A stretch of DNA of 64,000 bases from Halosimplex aquaticum. Its GTDB lineage: Archaea; Halobacteriota; Halobacteria; Halobacteriales; Haloarculaceae. The notes beneath the pieces were generated by a model. That model worked only from the letters and a program-made list of their open reading frames with translations. It ran no database searches and was not told the DNA's origin. The stretch spans positions 4,216,001 through 4,280,000 of the forward strand of contig NZ_CP118158.1 of the NCBI RefSeq assembly GCF_028747785.1. Direction: 5' to 3'. Positions 63,206-64,000 of the stretch are shown here, one piece after another (positions within the stretch are counted from its first letter, which is position 1; each line of letters opens with the position of its first letter). Made by a program: the position numbers and the translations under genes.

Positions 63206-63882
63206 GCGACCGATCGGCCGCGAAACGGACGGGCGGCGTTCTCTGGCGGCTATTGAGCGCGTACGGCCGGAACCAGCGGACCGCTCGGATCGTCGCGGGA
63301 GCGATCGGTGTCCTCTCGCTAGTGGCGGCGGTGGCGGTCGCCGCCGGTGTCGGCGGTCAGCGCGTCGACGACGCCGTGGGCTCGCTCGCCGGACCGGCGC
63401 GGCTGTTCGTCTACCTCTCCGCGCACTTCGCGGTCGCGCTCGGCCTCTGGTCGCTGTGGGCGTCCAGGGGAGAGCGAGACGAGGAGACGCCGACGGCGCT
63501 CCCGGAACCGACGCCGACGGACGAAGCAGCCGGTCGGATCACCGGTGGGGGCGTCGACGAGACGCTGCGCAAGCTCACCGACCCGACGGATTCGGTCGGG
63601 CTACGGGGACGCCTCGACGTCGAGCGGACGATCCGACGGGTGGCGATCCACGTGCTCCGGGAGGAGACGGACCGCGAGTTCGACGATCTGTCGGCCGCGC
63701 TCGACGAGGGGACCTGGACCGACGACCCGCGGGCGGCCGCGTTCCTGGGAGACGCGGACCTTCCGGTGCGACTCCGCGTGATCGACTGGGCCAGCGGCGA
63801 CCCGTACCGGCGTCAGGTCGACGCGACGGTGACCGAACTGGCCGCTATCGCCGACGTCGAAACGGAGGTGAAGTCGCCGTGA
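63202..63882 (+). CDS. Membrane protein, DUF7269-like
   Basis: 226 residues: two helices ('IVAGAIGVLSLVAAVAVAAG', 'LFVYLSAHFAVALGLWSLWA'), then a soluble domain ('DVERTIRRVAIHVLREETDR', 'AAFLGDADLPVRLRVIDWAS'). It matches the haloarchaeal DUF7269 family that sits between DUF4129 and DUF58 genes in MoxR-type clusters. Start overlaps the DUF4129 stop, and its own stop overlaps the following GTG. Function unknown. Confidence 0.78.
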   Translation: MSDRSAAKRTGGVLWRLLSAYGRNQRTARIVAGAIGVLSLVAAVAVAAGVGGQRVDDAVGSLAGPARLFVYLSAHFAVALGLWSLWASRGERDEETPTALPEPTPTDEAAGRITGGGVDETLRKLTDPTDSVGLRGRLDVERTIRRVAIHVLREETDREFDDLSAALDEGTWTDDPRAAAFLGDADLPVRLRVIDWASGDPYRRQVDATVTELAAIADVETEVKSP

Positions 63883-64000
63883 ACGCGGACCGGACGGCAG
63901 AGGTAGACGGGACGCGACCGGCGACGGAACGCGGACCGAGCGGGACGAGCGCGGGGAGTCGAGCGGCGACGACGGGCGGATACGTGGACGAACCGATGGT
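63879..64000 (+). CDS. Start of next gene, probably DUF58 protein (partial)
   Basis: GTG at 63879 overlaps the upstream stop (GTGA) and an open frame runs to the window end: 40 residues beginning 'MNADRTAEVDGTRPATERG'. The visible part is disordered and has no diagnostic motif. By gene order in haloarchaeal MoxR clusters it should be the DUF58 protein; the sequence alone does not show it. Confidence 0.45.
   Translation, partial: MNADRTAEVDGTRPATERGPSGTSAGSRAATTGGYVDEPM

Overview
The window is high-GC DNA with acidic proteins (Asp/Glu-rich), Tat-type lipoprotein and halocyanin signals, TATA-type promoters about 27 bases upstream of many start codons (leaderless transcripts), an archaellum/chemotaxis island and ribosomal protein S17e. 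This points firmly to a halophilic archaeon (class Halobacteria). The gene content and an interspersed repeat family make me lean towards the Haloarcula-type families, but the genus is not determined. No CRISPR array, rRNA gene, intact insertion sequence or prophage was seen. There is one tRNA (Leu, anticodon TAA).

Layout. 1-5.5 kb: 5' part of mptA, a HalX response regulator, a fused siroheme decarboxylase (ahbAB), an HTH-10 regulator, a small winged-helix protein, a lipoprotein and a TrpD2/YbiB-like protein. 5.6-8.3 kb: a UxaA (altronate/galactarate dehydratase) cluster made of two divergent large-subunit paralogues around one small SAF subunit. The two paralogues keep complementary subsets of the family motifs. 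8.4 kb: cyclophilin. 9.2-16.7 kb: a peptide-type ABC operon (SBP, two permeases, two ATPases, small membrane protein). Its binding protein appears circularly permuted. 16.8-18.6 kb: small haloarchaeal genes and the tRNA.

18.6-38.8 kb is a motility island. On the minus strand is cheB-cheA-cheR-HEAT-cheF. Divergent from it on the plus strand come cheW, a KaiC-like ATPase, a winged-helix regulator, a DUF7521 membrane protein, archaellin arlB, a DUF7500 protein, cheY-cheC-cheD, and arlCE-arlF-arlF2-arlG-arlH-arlI-arlJ. CheA/CheY signals are linked through CheF to the archaellum motor (ArlC/E, F, G, H, I, J), which builds and rotates the ArlB filament.

38.9-46.9 kb is mixed housekeeping: small membrane proteins, an SRAP/HMCES-type protein, rps17e, aspartate-semialdehyde dehydrogenase, a methyltransferase, a DUF6663 protein, an SPFH protein, a 2-hydroxyacid dehydrogenase and a DUF7321 protein. 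46.9-49 kb is an arsenic resistance operon (arsR-acr3-arsC, minus strand). 49.4-58.3 kb is a respiratory cluster: DUF7319 protein, halocyanin, DUF7318 protein, Rieske protein, cytochrome b in two pieces, and DUF7315, DUF7314 and DUF7313 proteins. A divergent NAD-kinase-like gene and two more halocyanins follow. 58.4-64 kb holds SRPBCC and DUF5518 proteins, an isolated trpB, an M48 protease and the start of a DUF4129/DUF7269 gene set that runs out of the window.

Most notable: (1) the complementary UxaA pair, suggesting one composite active site across two subunits; (2) the circularly permuted family-5 binding protein; (3) a two-copy hairpin element placed directly at stop codons (after arlJ and after the DUF7313 gene), whose second stem is conserved as structure but not as sequence; (4) a structured, gene-free block at 54.7-55.3 kb.
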